Source: Nymphaea colorata
Taxonomy: Eukaryota > Streptophyta > Magnoliopsida > Nymphaeales > Nymphaeaceae
Length of the DNA: 64,000 nt
NCBI RefSeq assembly: GCF_008831285.2
Contig: NC_045141.1
Location: forward strand, 14,062,106 to 14,126,105
Direction of reading: 5' to 3'
Under the pieces are notes generated by a model. That model did no database searches. It was not told the origin of the DNA and saw only the letters and a list, made by a program, of their open reading frames with translations. Shown here one piece after another: positions 1 through 14,600 of this stretch (its first letter is position 1; each line of letters opens with the position of its first letter). The translations under genes were made by a program, and so were the position numbers.

Positions 1-2300
1 AACTAGCAGCACTTACGAAAATCTAACTGGTCTCGAGCCACTAACTCAACTAGCTAAGCTAAGTTATGCCAACCATCCCTTGAACTATGCCTAAAATAGC
101 ATCAGATGCAATTTTTTTTAAGTCTCACTACTTAGTATAGTAAATGGAAAAGATGAATAATGTAAAATTGCGTTGTTGCAAACATAAAAGGAAAAATGTT
201 ATACTGCACGATCGAATCTCTTCATGGAATTCGCAAACTAATGAGATATGTGTTGTTACACATGTTGTTTTTGTTTAATGCATGAGCACTAATTAACTTA
301 ATTCCAATTGCTTACTCCTAAGTATATTGAAAGACTCGAGTAAAGGCGGGGTCGGACCGGGTACGTGACGGGCTTCGGGTATCCGGCCCGGGTCAACTAC
401 TTTTATATATTTTATTACAAATATCATGCTTGTATTTAAAAAAAAAATAATGAATTTGTTTTTTTATTAAAATCGTGTCCAGAGGTTAGTCTAATATGAA
501 ATTCATAATTATGCACCACTGATCTCATATCTGCAGTGAAACAAACACAATTCTTACACACTACAAAACAAAAAGTATACAAGGAAAATAATAAAGTGGC
601 ATTATCCTTGTGCTTTATAGTTTGTTTATTTATTTCAAATATGGCTTTAACGTAGTTCTCTATATTGATCAATGGTGAAAGTTAAGCACATATACGTGCA
701 ATCAACTATAGCATTTTTAAATATCAAAACTTTGGAATACTTTATCGATAAATTAACCATGTTGATGCGATCTTCATACTTCAAATCAATTGATAATGAA
801 AAGTAAAGTTGACCGTTTATCGACCATATGGGGCGACTGGTAGGAGGAACATTATATCATTTACAATGCAGAATTTCATGAATTTGATATTTAAGTTACA
901 TCAATGCAACATTGTTGTGTTTAAAAATAGTGTTCCTATTACCAAATGTCCAAAGTAGCGTTTGATAGTCTCAGATCTGATGCTACATTAACATTGTTTT
1001 TGTTTCATTACAGATCTGAAATATTTATGAATTTAAGATCATAAAACTATGGTTTTAACATACAACATGGATTTAAAATCTTTGCTCTTGAGATTTTAAG
1101 TTGTTTAAATTGATGATTTCCTAAAACATATCTTTTTATGCAGTCTCGAATAAAAAATCTCAAATTAAGATCGACTCAAAAATCCCAAATTAAGATCGGA
1201 TGAGAAGACATTCCACCTTAAATCAGATCTTAGATCCATTAGGTGGAACAATTTATACAGCGTTGTACGACCCGAATGAACAAAAGGGTCCGGGTATGGC
1301 CTAGAATCATGACGTATCCGAACCTCTGGACTAAAATTGAATGCGGAGAACTAAGATCTGAACGGAACCGGTTCAGATTGCGGATGGACCCGACTTGTTT
1401 AGAAAATTCGCGTCTTCACGATGCAACGTGGTCAATCTTTATTGGATCTGCTTATGAACATCGATCCAGTTCACTTGGGAATTTCGGATCCATATCCAAA
1501 TTTGACCATTAAGGAATCCTTATCTGTCTGTTCTCATTTCGGTGGGGCCCGCCTCCCAATAATATCCGAACCGCCTACTTATGCCTAAAAGGGCGTACGC
1601 TATGGGCAAGCAAAATAAATCCGGAACACTATTGAATATTCTAAAATCAAGCCCCATGACTATGCCGCCACCATTTGCCACGGGTGACCATGAACGGAAC
1701 ACGTGTTTGGTTCTGAATAGGTGGGCTTGATGTCAAGTGACGAACGGCTTTCACCTGCCCTATCCCGTCCAGCTCAGCAAAGGAATGAGTCGTCGTCGTT
1801 GAATTTTGAACCTTCTTCCAACACCGGGAAAATATAGCACGACGGGGCAATTTATTTCATTTATGACCTCTCTAATAGTCATAAATCCAAAAGCCGCACA
1901 CTTTTAAACTTTTTATTTCAAGACATGATTTTGTAATCACGACGAGAAAGCTTGAGGAGAGCAACAAGAAGAAAAACTCAAACAACAAATAATATAGTTT
2001 GAAAAAATCGATCTAATGTCTTCAAATTCATGCCTTTCACATTCCCTTCTTACACTTGTGTTAACATCGCTCAGCTCTCTTGAATCTAACTTAATTAATA
2101 TGTATATATAGAGAGAGAGACTGAATTTTATTCAGAATTGAATTCTCAAATCCAATACAATACCAAATTCAAATTTAGATTAATAATAAAGCCTCTTCTC
2201 ATTTGCTAGTTCCAAGTTTGAGCAAGGAATTAGGCAACCTATGAATTTGGCGGCCCTACCCAAAAGCGTGGATACTATAACTGCTTCTTGGGTCGATGGA
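1..2300. other. Intergenic DNA upstream of the S-acyltransferase gene
   Basis: I see no gene here. The sequence is AT-rich, with short open frames that have no recognisable motif. A small GC-rich patch lies at 340-395. Around 1,145-1,200 a segment of about 25 bp containing 'caaattaagatcg' is repeated twice in tandem. A 'tgtatatatagagagaga' stretch near 2,101-2,118 could hold the TATA box of the downstream gene, but this is only a guess from spacing. Confidence 0.5.
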
Positions 2301-2519
2301 AACCCGCACAGAGAAATTCAGGAATGTTAGGTCACCTTCCTGTAATTATTGGCAAAATGTGAGCGCTGAAACTGAAATTGACTTACTAAAAATGATGAAA
2401 GTATTGAAAGAATGAAGAGAGTGGTACAGGCAAGAAGGGAGGAAGGAGGGAGGAGGGTGAGGAAGGCGTGGCCGAGTCAAACATCTGTCCATTTCCACCA
2501 ATTCTCCCTCCAAAATCAG

Positions 2520-2573
2520 ATGGTAGGCGGGCGGTGGCGCTGCTGCTGGTGGCGGTGGTCGTCGTCGTCGTAA
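2520..2573 (+). other. Possible upstream ORF in the TIP1-like leader
   Basis: An ATG at 2,520 opens a 17-codon frame that ends in TAA at 2,571-2,573, 85 bases before the main start. The peptide is rich in Trp and Arg (MVGGRWRCCWWRW) followed by four Ser. It is a uORF only if the transcript starts upstream of 2,520, which is not proven. Such a frame could lower translation of the main protein. The composition partly follows the local GGC/TCG repeats, so it may be chance. Confidence 0.3.
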
Positions 2574-2658
2574 GCGTAGGAGGTTGGGATTTGGAAGGAA
2601 GGGACAAGGGTGAGAAGCGGCACGTCGCCTGCCATTTCCGCTCCTCCTCGGACCGGAG

Positions 2659-5600
2659 ATGGCGTCGGAAATCGTCGAGGTCGTGACGGAGGGAGGCGAG
2701 CAATCGGCTGCCAATGCCGGCGATGAGTCCCTTAAGAACGATGTTTACACTGCTGCGGCCTACGGCGATCTGGAGAAGTTGCAGAGACTCGTCGAGGTTG
2801 AAGGCTGTTCCGTCTCGGAGCCTGATGGGCTCGGCTACTACGCGTTGCAATGGGCGGCACTCAACAACCGCAGCGCCGCCGCTCGATACATACTCGAGGT
2901 GAGCCGCCCGATCGCAGGGTTCATGGCTTCTAGGGTTTTGATGATCTTCTCTTCTTCCTCTTGGGCAATTTTGTTCGGTCATTTTTTCTTGGGTCTCCCC
3001 TTATTTTGGTTCTTGATATTGCGCTGACCGTTGGGGGAACTGGCAATCGGGTTAGCACGGAGGAGACGTGAACGCCGCGGACCACACGGGGCAGACGGCG
3101 CTCCACTGGAGCGCGGTACGCGGGGCGATTCAGGTCGCGGAGATCTTACTTCAGGAAGGGGCTCGCCTCAACGCGGCGGACATGAACGGTTATCAGGTTA
3201 GGCGATTTCCTTGTTTCTGTTTTCTCTCTGCCCGTCGTTTTGTTTAGCGCTCTGACTTTGTTCTAGTAAGATAAGATTCCTGTTGCTTCGTAGTTGCGCA
3301 ATTGCTTCCTGGCAGTGCCTTTGCGTACTTCTGTGCTGAAAAATTGCAGCACCGTCTGAACAATGGGCAATTGCCGAAGTTATGCTTGCTGCATAGGTTT
3401 TTTCTGTTTACTTGGCCGGACCATCGGCGGATAGAACAACCACTTGGGCATTCGTTTATAGTCACGCTTCTTCTCCTTCTTCAGTCCCTGCTCGTCCGAT
3501 TGCTGAACGCAGTTCATCTGCGCTTAGAATTTGAAATTCTTCAATAGTCGTGTTGGTACTGTGTGCTGATCTGCAGCACATAGCACAATTTTTCGCTGCT
3601 TTTTGGGCTTCAAGACGAGGGAGGTTGTGCAAAAAGTAAATCGAATTTGTCTACCTGGCGTGTGTTATTTGATTCGTGGATACTAGTGGTGGCACTTTTT
3701 CGATAGCAAAACCGTCTAGTTAGTGAGAAGCACTTGCGTTTTGGACAGAAAGCAGCGATGTGATTTTTCAGTCCTGAATTTATGAAGGCACATGTTGGTT
3801 AGGCTATCCACCACTGTGCACTTCTGATGAACCTTCTGATGTTCATCACTTTGATCTGCAGCCTTTTTACTTGGACCATTTATTGCCTGTAGCTTGCTTC
3901 ATTCATCTGATTTGTGGCGGCCGTTTTTCTCTCCTTTTGGATTTCATTGGCTTGGATCCTTTTTTCTGGGGAGTTATGCTTGCGCAACCATGACGTGAGT
4001 TCAATTGATGTGTTAAACTCTTCATCTTGATCAAAAATCATATTTTGGTTGAATCGATGAAGTTAACCGTCTCTTTCATACTGCATTATTACATTTCTTA
4101 GGAATTCTAGTCTAGCTCTACACATATAAAGAGAGTTAATGGGTCCTCTCAGTCATGGTCTCTCTTGATGTGTAACCTTTTTCCTTACTCTGTGCCTTTT
4201 GAGCATAATTAAGCTCTCTTTTCTCAAATTTGGTACTTTAATTTGACGACGTCTTCTTATTGACAACTATTCATGCTCTATAAGTCTCAGTTTTATATCC
4301 CTTTGTGGAGATTGCCTGTTGATTTCTTTCCTTGAGCTTTATTTGCCTAAAAATAAGGAGTTTGATGCTAGATGACACATGGTTGAGAGCCTTCCTTTCT
4401 TATTCATTTTCTCAGTGTTATCAGCATGTCATATAAAGGAGAAATCAGTTAATTTCTTTTGACATTTGTTAGGGCACAATTCATGTGGAGATGACAAAGC
4501 TAACTGGTTAATGAGAAGGACAAACCTTTTGTTCCATGGAAAGTGCTTTGGTCCTTGTTTGGAACGCTAGACTTTGACGTCTATTTCAGAAATGCCAATA
4601 CTTCCTCCTACTTGGAGAGCTTTGACGCAGTTTTCTTGACTCCTAGTGTTGTTTGGGAGCACTCAGCTTGCAACTGTATAAGGACACCACCTCCTTCACC
4701 ATCATTCACGTTCTCTCTTTTCCTTTTTTATGCACGAATCTAAGATGTTGTTGGCAACTGTATCCCCAAGGCCACCTGCTTTAGCAATAGAAGTTGGTAC
4801 TAGGGCCTAAGTCTGTCTTGATTCAATGTGTCTCCCTGGAACTACAACTATGAGGAAGTGTTCTTGGATCAGAATAATTCCAGCTGGGTTTTGAAACCTT
4901 TCAATAACTTGCCGGGCAAATCATAGTCACAGTATGCCAACCACAATAGTACAGGTATAACAAATGGCCGGTCATGAAGGTGCTCAGGCATCCGTGTTAG
5001 TGGATATTTGCTGCCTGCATGCTCCATCTGGCTGCTTTTAGCTTGAGAGTGACTCAAGTGCTGATGATTTCATTGATTTGTTTTTTGGATAATATAGAGG
5101 AGATGATAGAGACTTACATTAAGGAGTTTATAAGCTGCAGGCAACTTTGTCTTTAAGGTGCATAGCCCATGAGAGCTATATGTTTTTTTAATATGATATG
5201 AACTTAATTGGTGGACATTTCAAACATACTCTCAGGCGTATTTTCTAAGCAGGTGCTCAATTCAACAGCAGCCCAAATATGTATAACAAAGACTACAGAG
5301 TACCCGATTTGATACATAAATTATCCTCTTCTTGATTTATCACTTTTTGTCAAAAGGAGTTATGTAGCGGGACCCTTAGGATGGAAGTAAACTACTGAAT
5401 CACCCCACATTTTTGTTGAAATGCATAACCCACGATGATCGTTCTTGTCTTCTTGTGCAAGTTGTTCATGTATTTATTTTTTCTTTATCCAACTGATAGA
5501 TGAACACACTTGCATATTCAGATAATGCATGCTGGTCATAGGTTATTGCATTCATGTGATGTGGATAACAATATATTTTGTTGTCTCCGTCTTAGATATG

Positions 5601-8600
5601 CCCATAAAGGGTGTTGTTCTGTTGTTGGCATCAAAGTTCAAGTGCATGTTGTTGATGGCTGTTTATCCTAACTGATGTTTTTTTCTCTGAATCTCAAGCT
5701 ATCTACATCTTGCTATTTGTTAGTACAAAGAATAATGGCTCCTAGCCTCATACAGTTTCTGACAATTATTTAACTTTTTTCTTTTTAATTTCATGCAAGC
5801 CGAAGTCATCTTTGAGAATCTTAATGATACATTCTTTAATGCTGTATTTATGTTTTAATGTGAACTGTTTATAAGATTCCGACAAATAAATTCATTTTTT
5901 GGTCCATCTTTGTAGAGCAGATCAATTTAAGTTGACGGTGAAGAGAGTTTGTGATGGAATCTTCTTTATCCCTTCTTATTCCATCTTCGTTTGACTGAAT
6001 GGTTCCATTCTGCTAATTTTAATTTGTCTCACTACCGTAGACACAAATCTGCATAAGTTTTTTCTGCATGCATTAGTGATGTCCTTTGTCCTTGTTGCAG
6101 ACGGTGCATGTTGCAGCACAGTATGGGCAGACAGCTTTCTTGTATCACATTGTTATGAAATGGAATGCTGATAGTGATACCCCTGATAATGATGGAAGGA
6201 GTCCACTGCATTGGTACTTTGTGACTGCCTTTTCTGGAACTTTAAAATATTAATATAGTTAACAAATATATCATAAATATTTCATTTATGTTGGCTTCCT
6301 GTGGCACATGAAACAATTTGCGGAGATTTAGATTTCTTTTTTGTGGATGTATAAATGCATCTTCAATCTTCATATAATTTATTCTTCGCTGTTAGATAGA
6401 CATCTTTAGAGCAGCAGTACATGGTTATCATACAAAATTGCTTTTCACCGATGCAAATCTCTTTACTGTTATTAGGTTTCAAATATCCTTTTTCTGCATG
6501 AACAGAGTTTTGGAAAATTGCAGTCAAAAGGATGATGTAGTGAGTAATGTCTTGAAGATACAAACACAGACGTATCCTGAAAAGGACTTGCAAAAAGAGC
6601 ATTATTGCATGTCATTGTCAAGGGAAGATGTCTGTGGTGTATAATAAACTGATGTAGAAGGCTGACCCTATCGAACCATGATGCAGGTTTAAACTCCTTG
6701 CCTATATTGATGCCTCAATATCTTAGGTGGGATACATCTGTTCAACATCTAGTTTGGTTTTAGGAGTTGACATCATGATTGATGAAACAGATATCATGTG
6801 CGGAGGCATCGCTTCTCTAAGCTTGAGAAAGTGGAACTTCAACAGTTTTGAGAAAAATCAAACTTCTCTTGGAAGTAGAGATACTAACACCATATGTGGC
6901 CCAAGGGCGTTGAGACCAGTTGTTCCTGGAGCAGGTGTATGTTGCATCTAGACTGAAATTAGGTGGAAGTGTTCAATGTTGAAGTATTTGTGTGTTAGTG
7001 TACTAAGAGCAAGAAGGACACACCAGATCAAGGGAAACAAAGACTAGGTAGATTATTTAATATGTGCGAGGACAATGACCATCCAGATACATTTGACTTT
7101 CGGGATTTGTAATTCACTTGGGATGAGGTTCCAGGAAAGGTTGGAATTTGTGACAGCATATACCAGATCTGGGGTCAATGTCAATGATGCTACAAGCCTA
7201 CAACCATGTTAGAAACATGGTTTTAACTTTTCACATCAAAAAGTAAATTTTTAAAAATTAGTTTGATGCTAAAATGAGGTTTCTAACATGGTTTTGGTGT
7301 AATACTGACAACCTGTTAAAAGTTCCACTAGGTATAAGAGCTACAAGCAATTGCAAGAAATGAAGGGTTGCCATCGGAAACTGAAATAGGTCACGAGCTA
7401 CAAGCAACTGCTAGAAATGAAGGGTTGCCATCGGTAACTGAAATAGGTCACGAGCTACAAGCAATAGCTAGAAATGAAGGGTTGCCATTGGTAACAGAAA
7501 TAGGTCATAGGCCACTTTCATAGTTGTCATGATTGTAGATAAGATTAAAATTTTAAGGACTGAATTGGGAGACTAATGATTTCCCTAGAACTTTTGAAAT
7601 GTAAAAGTTGAATGAAGAGAAAGGTGGTTGTTTAAGCAAGGAGGTCTCTTTTTTGAACTTAACCTGTCATGGAAAGTCCCAAGCTTGGACCGCCTACCAA
7701 CACTCATCATGAGACTGAGGAGAGTTCCAACTTCCAGGTAAAGAGCATTTTCATCTAGACAAAATAAATACTTATGGAAGTATTGACAGCAATAGTTCTT
7801 CATGGAGGCCCTTGTTCAGTGGGCTCTTGCCTCTTGGTGAGTGATTTGAGCTGGCTATCCCTGAGTTATCAACTTATCGGTAAACCAACTTGTATTTGCT
7901 AGACAATGCAACATCACGGGCTATCATTCTCGGTTAGAATGTCTTTGTGTCATAAATTTAGATTAGTTTAAATCCTTTTATCATTTTATGCCCAAAATTC
8001 AAAGATGCAAGATTATCTTCTCGATTAAGAGGACTTCATGTTGTAGGTTTTGATCCGTAAAGTTCTTTTATCACTTTATGCTTCAAATTCACTTAAAAGG
8101 AAAGTAGGAGAGATGGAGTTAAAACTTAAAGCTTTCCAAATTCACTCCAAATTCATGTTATCACTGCTTGCCATAAAACTCTCTTATAGTATAATTTGAA
8201 AAATTTTAAAAGGATAACACATATGTATGCAAAGTAGAGTTTCAACTTTCAACACCTAAAATAATATGCAAATATTTAAAATATGATAATATACAAATTA
8301 TAAATGTAGCTATAAGTCTATAAGTGTGCATGCACGTGCACATCCTTTTAATGCATAATCACCTAAAATAAAAAAAAGGAAAGAAAACTGCACATTAATA
8401 GAAGAAGGAAAAAAAATAAAAAAATCTGTTTCAATATAAGGAAAAGCAAATAAGGAGGAAAAATGAACAAGAATTTAGGTTTGGGAAAACTTTTGACAAC
8501 ATAGTTGTTAACTATGTATGTATAATTGTATATATATGAGTGCACTTGCACACATGTATGCGCATGTGTGAAGACAGACCAGTGTTATCAGAATAATCCT

Positions 8601-11600
8601 GTATTGGCCTGATTCGCATTGAATTCATGGCAAACCGATTTGATTCAGTGATTAGACAGTGTCATGCTTCGTTTTTGAAGAATATTTAATTTTTATTATT
8701 TTAATTAATTTATGTATGTTTTTCATTTATATAATTTGTTGAAAGAGTGATTTTAATATATATATATATTTTACTTATTGACAACTGATTCTGATGAAAT
8801 TTCTGTGTTGGTCAGTTCGGTAAAAATCTGAAGTTTTCTAGTCGTTGACAGGCATTAATATGAAATTGTAAATGAATTCTATGCATGTACATCATCAATA
8901 TTATAGAGAATGCAGATGAGGGGGTCTTGATTGCATTCTTTAGGTACTATAGTAATGTCCATGGTGTTAGAGACATGTTCGGTTAACACGTTACCTGTAT
9001 ACCGAGTACAAACCTGCTTGAATAAGCGGTCTTCTCATCTCTGGCTTCTTTTGGTCTGCTTTTCTTGCTGAAGTTATTGAAGACAAAGTTGGATGTAACA
9101 TTTCACAAGCTAATATAAATTTTCTGCATTATCTAGTTACAGACTTACAGTTTACATGGACGGTTGTCTCAGGTTACATATCGTCCGTTTACATTTTCTG
9201 TTCTCCAAGCAAAATTTCCATGTCACTCTTTCTGGCTTAAGATGTACCATTTACTGCTGTAGGCATCAGCTAGACCCAAGAGTATTCATTCTTTTCATGT
9301 CTTCATGTAGGGCTGCTTATAAAGGCTTTGCTGATTGCGTTCGACTGCTTTTATTTTTAGATGCTTTTCGGGGAAGACAAGATAAGGAAGGTATTGTAGT
9401 CTGGCTTTTATTGGTTTAAAAAAAATGATCTTGTTTCCATTGGTAAGCATAATTTATGCTGCATAAGCAAGTAGAACCTTTTTGTTGGTGAAGGATCTTT
9501 TACTCTTGTATCTTACAATATGCCATTAGGATGTACTCCACTTCACTGGGCTGCTATTAGGGGAAATCTAGAGGCATGCACAGTCTTAGTGCAAGCAAGT
9601 AGGGGGGAGGACTTGATGGTGACAGATAATACCGGCTTCACCCCAGCACAACTTGCATCAGAAAAGGGTCATCTGCAAGTCGCTTTTTTCCTTGTAGGTA
9701 TTTCATAACTGCAGAACACATGATTCAGTAATGATTTTCCTGTTTAGCAAGTGTTGCTGTGTGTTTCTGATTTATACCAGATGGTGAATGCGACAGCCTT
9801 AATTTTTGACCAATGTTGTAAGAAGCGTAAGCTTCTTACAATTTGTGAACGACTCAAGGCGTTTTTTAAAAAAAACGCCTTGAGTTATAGGTGTGAGGCG
9901 AACGCATCCCTGAAGCGTGCGCCTCAAGTGCTTGAGGCGTACGCCTCCATATGTGGCACGTTCAGTGCTTGAGGCATATGCCTCAAGGCTTACGCTTCGA
10001 TTAACACCTCGCTTCGACTCGCCTCATGAGAGGCTTAACGCCTCGCCTCGCTTCCTCGCCTTTTACAACATTGTTTTTGACTCCCTCTTTTATACACACA
10101 CACACACACACCTACAAATAAAATTTATCTCAATTTTGGTCTGAATTTTGAGCACAAGATGTTGAGTCTTATGTATCAATTCATCATCAGCCCATCCTAA
10201 AAGTGAACTTATTGTATCCTTTACCATGGGAATTGGAGCTGGGAGAAATTCCTGTAACACACTGTGAGAATTTTAACTCCATGAGATGCTTTATGGTTGG
10301 ATGCAGATTTCTGCATTAGTCTATGAGAACTAACTCCATTGCCAACAGATTAACTTTTGTACTCTCCTTGAGGTGTCAGAGTCTTTTATATAAGCCTATA
10401 AGGTCAATCATGCAAAGTTCTCTTTTAATCTTTAATCTAAGTGCTGGTATTTCCTGTAGTCATTATGTCATCTATGTAGAAAAAGGTGATAGTAATTCCA
10501 TTGGTTTATAAATAATAATAGCAATAACTTCTATGCAACGCCAACATCATTGGGAAAAAATCGGTGAGGTTTTTCTCGGGTATTTTTCGGTGAAGCTATT
10601 TAACTCTGTAAAATCTCCTGAAAATGTCTGCAATTTTTAAAAAAATAGAAAAAAATCAAAAAATTATGTAAAAACAAACAACACAAAAAACCAAAACATG
10701 ATTTTACATGCCACACCTTGAGAAGAAAAACAGAACTTGAAGCCTATTATAGAACTAGGCGTAAAGCTTGCTGCTCCTTTATTAAACAGTTAAAAGACAG
10801 GAACACATGTGGAGGTGAAGGGAAATCTACAAAGAAAATTTAAAAAGAAAGCGAGAAAAAAGAAAACCTACTGCAGGACTGCAGGTGGTTTCTTCTCCCT
10901 TCTCATATCTCCAACTTCTCTCCAAAGAGCAGCAACGCCAAAACCTATCATGGAGGGAAAAGATGGCTTAAAAGCCCTGATCCTCTATTCCCTTTTCTGA
11001 TTTTATCATTAAAAAGAAGAATAGAGTTCAAAACTGCTCCTTTAAAACTTTTATTTACATAAACTACCCTTTTTAAAAAGGAATTGGAGCATGTGCAGTT
11101 TAAAGTTTTTTTTTTTTTAAATACCAAGAATGCCCCTGTTTGAGTGCATGTTTAAATAGAGACGAAAAAAGTGCTATAAAATCACATTTTTATTGTGATA
11201 AAACTGCGATGTATATTTTTTGGTGATGTTTTGAAAATATCGCGGTATTTTGCCATTTTTTAATGTTTTTCTTGTTTTCACTTTTCATCGTAAATATTGC
11301 GATATTTTTGAAAATATCGTGATATTTGTGGCTATGCTTCTAAGAAATTTAACCCACATTACCAATAGTCTTAAACTATTAAATGAGGCCTACTTTAACT
11401 GTAAGTTGTAACAATCCAGCTCACTCCCACACTGGGCCCATGCCTCTGGTGTGGTGAATCTCAACCCGCCCCCTAGCTGTTTCGGTTCCAGCCTTAAAAA
11501 GTGTTGGAACCAAGGTAACCAACTGCCTAACAACCTCAAGTCCTTTGGGATTCCTCACAATTTAGATGCAACTGGACTTTTTAAAGTGGGACATTACAAT

Positions 11601-14600
11601 CCACTCCCTCAAGGCACACACATCCACGCGTATGGGTCCCTATGTTCGAGTGTTGAACCGGCTTTATTAATGTTGTAAGAACCCACTCCACCCCACACCA
11701 CACCAGGTTTGTGTCCTTAGTTTGGTGGATCCGAACCTGCCCCTTAGCAGCTTTGGTTCATTAAGAATCAGAACAACCAACCACTTAACAACCTTTTTTT
11801 ATAAGTCCTACAAAATTCCTCACATTTTTAGATACAAGATTATACTTTTCAAAGTGGGATGTTAATTAAAACCAATGTTTTTGTCTCCACACGAAGACCA
11901 ATTTTTTGAGCGTTTGATTTTGACCAGTCTTGGGAGAACATACTATTCATATCCAATTTCTAGTACTCCATGGGGAACGAACTATTTATATCCAATTTCT
12001 GGTTTCTGCAGACGGTTGCGAATCTCATATTCTATAAGGCTATAACAAATGCTAGTAAAGTTGGTTCAGACTGGTTCAATTTTTTTTCTCTGGGTTGGGA
12101 TTACTCATCTTATATCTTTAGATTCTGGACCAACTTCTCTAGCGTAAATAAGCAAAACCCAAAATTTGTCTCAGTTCTGATAGTTGCTCTGGGGGATCAC
12201 TTTTTCCTGTTGTTTGGTTTCTATCAAATTGTTTGTCGCCTATTCCTTTTCGTCTGCACTTTGCCAGTAGCTTATGTTGGTTCTCTATGGTTGCCTGCAT
12301 CTTGCACTAAAACAGCCTGTTGTACACAATCTTTATACTTTGAAGCTTGTGTTGGCTAATAACTTCAAATTTTCATGATGAACTTTTATCTTTGCAGTCA
12401 AATGCTAAAAGGGTGTTTGACAAACGGTGTGATGGGAACAGCCGCCTTGGGAAAATTAAGAGATTAGGTCTAGCACCTATTCTTTGGTGTATAATCATAG
12501 TTCTTCTTGTCACATACATCCACTCTGTTATTGCAAGTAGGTTACTGTGCATTTGTGAAAATCTTGTTCAGTCATTGTCCTTTCTTTCTAGTAATATATA
12601 CTTATGCCTTTTCTTCTAATTGCAGCAACATCCCTTTTGAAGTTAACAGCTGTGATTGGACTTTTTGCCTGGCTTGGTGTTTTCTTTGCCACTGCTGGCC
12701 TTGTAATGTTTTACAGATGTAGCAGGTATGCTTTACAGCTCAATCTGTGATATGATTAGCTCATGGAATGAAGCTTGAAGAGTATTCTTCAAGAATTAAA
12801 ATTAATTCATTCATTTACTTTAAAGTTTAATCTCGTCGCTGGAGGTGGTGAGGTACCTTATAAGCTCATATGCATCTCTTTCATGCATTAACGTATGATT
12901 TGTGATGGAAATCAACATGACTTGTTTGATCTGCTTCTAGAACTGCATGCTTAAGAAGATATTTGTTAAAACTTCTAGTATTGATAAAATTGGTGATTGC
13001 TACTTTCACGTCTAGGTGTCAGACAATTGGAGGCTTTTTATGATTCAGTAGGCCAATGTAATTCAGCACATATCTTAGTTGCCTGGCATTGCTAACTAGA
13101 CTTCAGGTTCAATTCTAAAGCAGGATGTTTCTAAGCCCCTAAATATTATGCTAAATACTGCATCCTTGTTTGACACATTCTGGATGAATTGACCCTTAAG
13201 CCTACCTGACTATTACATGCGGTATACGCTACTTGTGCCAAGGCATTATCACAGCAAAGGTGTCTTATTCGAAAAAAACGCGTATAATATGCCAAAAAAC
13301 AGTCTGCCGTAAAAAACCGCCAGAAAATAAAAATGTGAAAAAAACGCGTATTATACTCGTTTTTTTTTGCATTTTTTGTATTTTTATAATTTTCAGGATT
13401 TATTAAATGGTTTAATTTTTTTTAAAAACTTGCCGAGATATTCCCGAGATATACAACTTTGCCGTATTATACCCGAGAAATTTCTCGCTATATAATACCC
13501 GTACATGTTTTTTGTGACAATGTGCCAAGGTAAATCCGAGCAGAGTCCAGCTTTACTTGAAAGTGTAGTCACAAATATCAGTGGTATCTTGAAAATATTG
13601 CTATTTTATCATAAAAAAGAAGGAAACAACATTATAAAAAAAGCTTAATATCATTGCAATATGTTCTCCTTTCATAAAAGTTCCTTTGTTCATAGTATAG
13701 GAAAATAGTAGAAAAGCAATGAAGAAAATCAAGGGAAGAAAGAAAGGAAGGAAGAAGGGAAAAACTTAAAACGATGGAACGAATGAAGGAAAGAAAGGAT
13801 GAAAGATGGAAAAGGAAGAAAATAAGAGAAAAGGAACTTTTAAAAGTTTTGTCTAATATTTAATATTCTTTTCTTTAATTCCTGAAGCTTTTCTGGGAAA
13901 AACCAACGCTTTGGAAAAAAAATTCTCAGAAGAACCTCTTAGAGAAATTTTCAAGAAGGTTACTGTATTATTTGATCAGCATGGTGGGGTTCTTTTGATT
14001 GATAACTATATAACTCGCACTTGAGTATGTGATCGTCTTTGCACTATTTCTCTGGAACACATTCTATTATTCTTTTCTGGTTCAAGTCTTCAAAGGTTCT
14101 GGGATAAATGGTCTTAAACTTCACAAAAAAATGAGGCTTCAGAAGTTCAGGAACTTGGGATTTAGAGTGAAGATGGGGCAACTCAGTCGTCACATGGAAC
14201 TGGATGCAACAATATTGAGAATGAATTATCTCTCTTCATCTGTATCTGGGTGGTACCAAATATATGATGGAGTTACACCATAATCATCATAGATCAGCAA
14301 GAAGATAAGATTCTTTGAGAATGCATCACTTTGGGATTGGGTGTTCCAACTATTTGTTTAATCGATAGCAATTGTGATCTAGTTCTTGCAAATATACCAG
14401 TTCCAAGCAAAGAGTAATGCTATAGGTTCTATCCAATTGATTCTTCACAAATTAGCATCTGTAAGTTGTCAGGAGCATTTTAGCTATCTGAGAAGCCTAT
14501 GATTAATAACAAGTCACCTACTTTGCTTCAGGAAAACCCATACATTCATTGAATTGGTTATTCTTACTGTTTCTAAATGTTAAAAGGCTCCAAAGAGTTC

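Noticed and set aside
2386-2982. 198-codon minus-strand frame over the first TIP1 exon
   Set aside because: Overlaps a well-supported exon on the other strand; Pro/Ser/Thr runs come from simple repeats.
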